Positions 6,301-9,079 of a DNA stretch of 9,079 nt are shown here, one piece after another. The notes under the pieces were generated by a model, which was given only the letters and a program-made list of their open reading frames with translations, was not told the DNA's origin and made no database searches. The number at the start of each line of letters is the position of its first letter. Position 1 is the stretch's first letter. This stretch comes from Methanobacterium sp. (GTDB lineage: Archaea > Methanobacteriota > Methanobacteria > Methanobacteriales > Methanobacteriaceae). The stretch lies in contig JAHKLQ010000167.1 of NCBI GenBank assembly GCA_020854975.1, forward strand, positions 1 through 9,079. Reading direction: 5' to 3'. Position numbers and translations under genes: made by a program.

Positions 6301-6322
6301 AATCCTATTTAAATCCTATTTA
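6301..6322. repeat. Perfect 11-bp tandem direct repeat
   Basis: AATCCTATTTA occurs twice head to tail (6301-6311 and 6312-6322), directly beside the dyad at 6322-6353. On the minus strand the junction reads TATATAAATAGG, which could also serve as a second TATA box for the radical SAM operon. Confidence 0.6.
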
Positions 6323-6353
6323 TATACTGTAGACCCTGCAGGGAATAGTATAT
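6322..6353. promoter_or_regulatory. Two-layer dyad upstream of the radical SAM pair
   Basis: Outer arms ATATACT (6322-6328) and AGTATAT (6347-6353) are exact reverse complements, and inside them is a 10-bp perfect palindrome CCCTGCAGGG (6334-6343), offset by one base from the outer centre. Its GC-rich core stands out in AT-rich surroundings. It sits about 50-75 bp upstream of the predicted TATA box, a position typical of an archaeal activator or a distal regulator site. The binding protein is unknown. Confidence 0.45.
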
Positions 6354-6464
6354 CCCGAACACTATAACCAGTTAAAGATGTGGAGTTCCATTTTTTTGAG
6401 TTTTAAAGCATAATTCCAAATATTTTAGACAAAATTCCAGGTAATATAAGACATAATCCAAATT

Positions 6465-6495
6465 AAATAATGATTTTTGATATTTATCATTATTT
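6465..6495 (-). terminator. Stem-loop at the end of the STAS gene
   Basis: AAATAATGAT (6465-6474) and ATCATTATTT (6486-6495) are perfect 10-bp inverted repeats around an 11-nt loop, overlapping the first base of the minus-strand stop triplet. It may end or stabilise the STAS transcript. Strong U-tracts are absent just downstream, so termination efficiency is uncertain. Confidence 0.45.
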
Positions 6496-6848
6496 TATTC
6501 CTGTAACCACTCCCAGGCGGAATTCCTTTCAGAGGTGTGGAAATATTTGGCTTCATGGGCGTAAGCTTTACTAAACACAGTTAACAATTCCTCCCAGTGT
6601 TTATCACCAACTATGGCAATTTTCTCAATTCGTTCATGATATGTTCGACCAAAATTTAGATCAGCACCCCATGCTTCTACTTTTTCCCATTTAAACTCTT
6701 CCAAGTCAATGAGTAACGAAGCAGATCCCTCCTTATCTATCACACTTTGCACTACAGGCACCATTACATCATAATCTGATTTGGAAACATCTCCAATTAG
6801 CCTGAAACCCAGAACTTTTCTGTTACTTTTATCCATTTTTTCAATCAT
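6495..6848 (-). CDS. SpoIIAA-like STAS-fold protein
   Basis: A 117-residue soluble protein of the SpoIIAA-like family (PF11964), recognised over its whole length: MIEKMDKSNRKVLGFRLIGD at the start, LLIDLEEFKWEKVEAWGADL in the middle, then the characteristic IEKIAIVGDKHWEELL and a C-terminal AKYFHTSERNSAWEWL. The fold is that of STAS domains, which bind proteins or small lipophilic ligands; function in archaea is not established. The conserved phosphorylatable Ser of true anti-sigma antagonists is not evident. An ATG at 6857 adds three residues, but AGGGG (6858-6862) touches it directly, whereas it lies 9 nt before the ATG at 6848, which also fits the family's usual MIE start. It is divergent from the antiporter at 7063. 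Confidence 0.9.
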   Translation of the reverse strand: MIEKMDKSNRKVLGFRLIGDVSKSDYDVMVPVVQSVIDKEGSASLLIDLEEFKWEKVEAWGADLNFGRTYHERIEKIAIVGDKHWEELLTVFSKAYAHEAKYFHTSERNSAWEWLQE

Positions 6849-6984
6849 AACATCCATCCCCTGTTATTTTTTCATTTTCACAAACTAATAAATTTACAAG
6901 GGAAACATTTCACCAATCTCTAAATTATAATCTGAAGATAACTCAATTCAGGCAACACCTGCTTAATGTTACACCTCTTATAAT

Positions 6985-6998
6985 GGGAAATTATAATG
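6985..6998 (+). promoter_or_regulatory. Candidate promoter of the RCK-type antiporter
   Basis: GGGAAATTATAATG looks like a BRE plus TATA box and would start transcription near 7020, 40 nt before the ATG. TTATAATG also occurs 13 bp earlier (6978-6985), and CTATAATATC at about 7013-7022 is another possible box giving a very short leader. The choice among them is open. Confidence 0.38.
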
Positions 6999-7062
6999 AA
7001 AATCTTCAAAAAACTATAATATCGTTAGATTTATACGTTGCTTGAACCCAATAAGTGATATA

Positions 7063-8859
7063 ATGAGCGGAGAACAAATTTTACTTGGTCTGGGTATTAT
7101 TATTATCTTGGGAATTTCTCTGCAATGGTTTGCCCGAGCTCTTAAAATACCCGGAATCATTCTACTGCTCCCGGCAGGCATGATAGTTGGACCAATTCTA
7201 GGTTTAGTGAAGCCTTATGAAATTCTAGGCAATGCACTGTTTCCCATTATCACTTTAGGGGTGGGTATTCTCTTGCTTAAAGGAGGCTTTGATCTACGTA
7301 TTAGAGATCTGCAACCAGGTGTAAACAAGGCAGTATGGCGTTTGGTAACTATTGGGGTCTTAATAACTCTAGCTATCGGTACTTTGGCCATTTTACTTAT
7401 TTTAAACATCCCATTCAAATTAGCTCTTCTTTTGGCGTCTGTTTTGATTGTTTCTGGACCTACAGTGGTGGGTCCTATACTCCAATTTGCTCGTCCCAAA
7501 GAACCGGTAGGATCAGTATTATTATGGGAAGGCATCATCATAGACCCTATAGGTGCCAGTTTAGGAGTGGCTGTGTTAAGTTTTATCATGGCAACCAATG
7601 CTTATCCAGTCCTGGAAATTTTCCTTACCATAATCACAGGTATTATCATAGGCTCAGTGGCAGCAGTGTTATATATTGCTTCTGAAAGAGCAGGAAGAGT
7701 CCCGCCCAATTTAAGTGCTTTAGTAGCATTCATGTTTGGTATAATGGCCATTGTTGCAGGGGAATTAATTTTTTCGGAGGCTGGTCTGTTCGCGGCTGTG
7801 GCCATGGGATTTATACTGGGTAATCAGCGTTTTACTCCAGCAACAGGTATTAAAGAATTCACTGAAACCATAGAACCCCTAATAATAGGCATGTTATTCA
7901 TCATGTTAGCAGCTCTGGTTGATTTAAACGATATGGGGCAATATTTACCTTCCGCATTACTCCTGGTAGCAGTTTACGTTTTAATTGCCCGACCATTGAT
8001 AGGTCTGGTGGCCACCAGAGGTTTAGAATTTAGTTTAGCGCAGCGTATTTTCATTGGAGCCATGGCTCCCCGTGGGATAGTGGCTGCAGCCACAGCCTCC
8101 CTATTTGCCATTAATCTAACCCGGGCCGGTATTGACTTTCCTCATTTAATGCCAATGGTTTTTTTAGTAATCCTCTTTACTGTAGCCATATATGGGATTT
8201 CTGCCCCAGTTCTCGCCCGAAAACTGAAAATATCTCAACCGGGAGTGAATGCAGTGGCGGTTATTGGTGATCAGCCATGGGTTGTTGATTTAACCAATGC
8301 ACTTCACAATGCAGGTTGTAATGTGATGCTGGTGGCCCCTGGTGATGAAAATATTCAGAAAAGAGAATCTAAAATTCCCTACATTACTTATACAGAATCT
8401 CTGGCCCAATTAGCTGATGAAGATGTGGTGGATGAGGTTCATAAATTTAAAGAAAGAATAAAATGGCTTATAATAGCCACCAATAATCTGGATCGTATAA
8501 AATTAGCTGAAGACACATTCACCTCCCAAGTAGGACATTCAGGTATGATTGTTTTGGGAAGATCTCGCCAACGACAGGATGAAGCTATTTTCGCTAAAGG
8601 TGGCTCAGACATGTTAATTAACACGCCATTCGGACTTTTTGGCCGTAATGAAGATGAAATACTTGATATTTTAGATAATAATGGTGTTTTTGATGTTATC
8701 AATGGTTCTAAGCAGCATGATGAGGGTGAGGTACCGGAAGGAACTGTACCTTTCCTTAAAGTCTTAAGCGATGGAAATCTGGCTGTTCCAGGTGATGTTT
8801 TGCCTTTAAAAAGGGGAGAACAGTTAGTAGTTGTTAGTAAACAGTTTAAAATATTTTAG
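7063..8859 (+). CDS. Na+/H+ antiporter with C-terminal RCK-like cytosolic domain
   Basis: A 598-residue protein. Residues 1-390 hold about 12-13 membrane spans of the Na+/H+ exchanger family, with SGPTVVGPILQFARP (131-145), WEGIIIDPIGA (155-165, with E156 and D161 as likely ion-site residues) and APRGIVAAATASL (335-347, conserved R337). This is the CPA1/NhaP style, clearly different from the DD-type antiporter at 1723. Residues about 395-545 resemble an RCK N (TrkA-N) fold, but the glycine-rich nucleotide motif is degenerate (AVIGDQPWVVDL). Residues about 560-595 (VPFLKVLSDGNLAVPGDVLPLKRGEQLVVV) look like an RCK C ligand-sensing domain. It likely exchanges Na+ or K+ for protons with cytosolic gating. 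AGTGAT (7053-7058) precedes the ATG at 7063; the in-frame TTG at 7042 has no Shine-Dalgarno. Confidence 0.92.
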   Translation: MSGEQILLGLGIIIILGISLQWFARALKIPGIILLLPAGMIVGPILGLVKPYEILGNALFPIITLGVGILLLKGGFDLRIRDLQPGVNKAVWRLVTIGVLITLAIGTLAILLILNIPFKLALLLASVLIVSGPTVVGPILQFARPKEPVGSVLLWEGIIIDPIGASLGVAVLSFIMATNAYPVLEIFLTIITGIIIGSVAAVLYIASERAGRVPPNLSALVAFMFGIMAIVAGELIFSEAGLFAAVAMGFILGNQRFTPATGIKEFTETIEPLIIGMLFIMLAALVDLNDMGQYLPSALLLVAVYVLIARPLIGLVATRGLEFSLAQRIFIGAMAPRGIVAAATASLFAINLTRAGIDFPHLMPMVFLVILFTVAIYGISAPVLARKLKISQPGVNAVAVIGDQPWVVDLTNALHNAGCNVMLVAPGDENIQKRESKIPYITYTESLAQLADEDVVDEVHKFKERIKWLIIATNNLDRIKLAEDTFTSQVGHSGMIVLGRSRQRQDEAIFAKGGSDMLINTPFGLFGRNEDEILDILDNNGVFDVINGSKQHDEGEVPEGTVPFLKVLSDGNLAVPGDVLPLKRGEQLVVVSKQFKIF

Positions 8860-8956
8860 TCAAAGATCTGTGATTATTAATCATCATCATTTACTAAGTC
8901 CTATCCACTGAATATGGAAAATTGGCATAAAATAGGGTTAGATTTGGGAAAAATTC

Positions 8957-8993
8957 TTTTTATAACCTTTTTTAGAAATGGAAGTATTCCATT
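8957..8993 (+). promoter_or_regulatory. Candidate promoter with 17-bp dyad at the right edge
   Basis: TTTTTATAA (8957-8965) is a TATA-like box, and 12 bp later AATGGAA (8977-8983) and TTCCATT (8987-8993) form a perfect 7-bp inverted repeat around GTA, covering the predicted start near 8990. This is a typical archaeal repressor position for the gene possibly starting at 9021. The T-runs at 8957-8961 and 8968-8973 could instead, or also, terminate the antiporter transcript. Confidence 0.42.
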
Positions 8994-9020
8994 CAAAATA
9001 ATGATATCCCATCTGTGACT

Positions 9021-9079
9021 ATGGAAGATAAGATAATTAACAAATATTTCCATGGAATAGATTGGATGATGGAGTTTCC
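9021..9079 (+). CDS. Possible start of an unidentified gene (runs off the right edge)
   Basis: An ATG at 9021 opens a frame with no stop to the window end, reading MEDKIINKYFHGIDWMMEF. Nineteen residues are too few to assign a family and I do not recognise it. The Shine-Dalgarno is weak (GTGA at 9015-9018, 2 nt from the ATG), which could mean a short-leader or leaderless-type mRNA given the promoter candidate at 8957-8993. The frame could also be chance. Confidence 0.42.
   Translation, partial: MEDKIINKYFHGIDWMMEF

Larger units (their letters stand above)
6133..6494. other. Intergenic region upstream of the radical SAM pair
   Basis: No gene is supported; the longest minus-strand frames noticed starting at ATG are about 9 codons, so no precursor peptide for the radical SAM enzymes is visible. 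The region holds the promoter and inverted repeat at 6248-6284, the tandem repeat and dyad at 6301-6353, and the stem-loop after the STAS gene at its right end. Confidence 0.6.

Noticed and set aside
7042..7062. TTG at 7042 as the start of the RCK antiporter
   Set aside because: No ribosome-binding sequence upstream; the ATG at 7063 has AGTGAT at suitable distance and begins right before the first membrane span.

Overview
The window is AT-rich and looks archaeal, most likely a hydrogenotrophic methanogen of the Methanobacterium type. The signs are strong archaeal Shine-Dalgarno sequences (GGTGA, AGGAGG), TATA-type promoter boxes, an archaeal-style NikR nickel regulator, three radical SAM genes in 9 kb, and a partial gene resembling a methanogen family of peptide-modifying radical SAM enzymes. 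The genus is inferred from the sequence, not proven.

Layout. Bases 1-96 hold the first 32 codons of a radical SAM enzyme on the minus strand. A gene-poor stretch follows (97-687), containing a near-perfect 22-bp palindrome. The nickel-responsive regulator nikR lies at 688-1095 (minus), with a palindrome in its promoter region. A second AT-rich gap leads to a clear fluoride riboswitch (about 1482-1533, plus). Downstream of it are a 50-codon open frame and then a 399-residue cation/proton antiporter (1723-2922). After the antiporter comes a degenerate 30-bp tandem repeat and a T8 tract. Two minus-strand radical SAM genes converge on it: a SPASM-domain enzyme (4597-6132) followed by a B12-binding-domain enzyme (3143-4573), almost certainly one operon. 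Upstream of that operon are a TATA box with an overlapping inverted repeat, an 11-bp tandem direct repeat and a larger dyad. A SpoIIAA-like STAS protein (6495-6848, minus) is divergent from a second antiporter with a C-terminal RCK-like cytosolic part (7063-8859, plus). The right edge holds a promoter-like region with a 17-bp dyad and the possible start of another gene.

How the parts fit. The best-supported regulatory unit is fluoride riboswitch to antiporter: fluoride, which enters cells as HF and acidifies them, should switch on an ion/proton exchanger. The riboswitch pseudoknot strand could also pair with the Shine-Dalgarno of the short leader frame or of the antiporter, giving a concrete ON-switch model. 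The SPASM and B12 radical SAM pair looks like a two-step modification pathway of unknown substrate; no precursor peptide gene is visible nearby. NikR presumably controls nickel uptake genes elsewhere.
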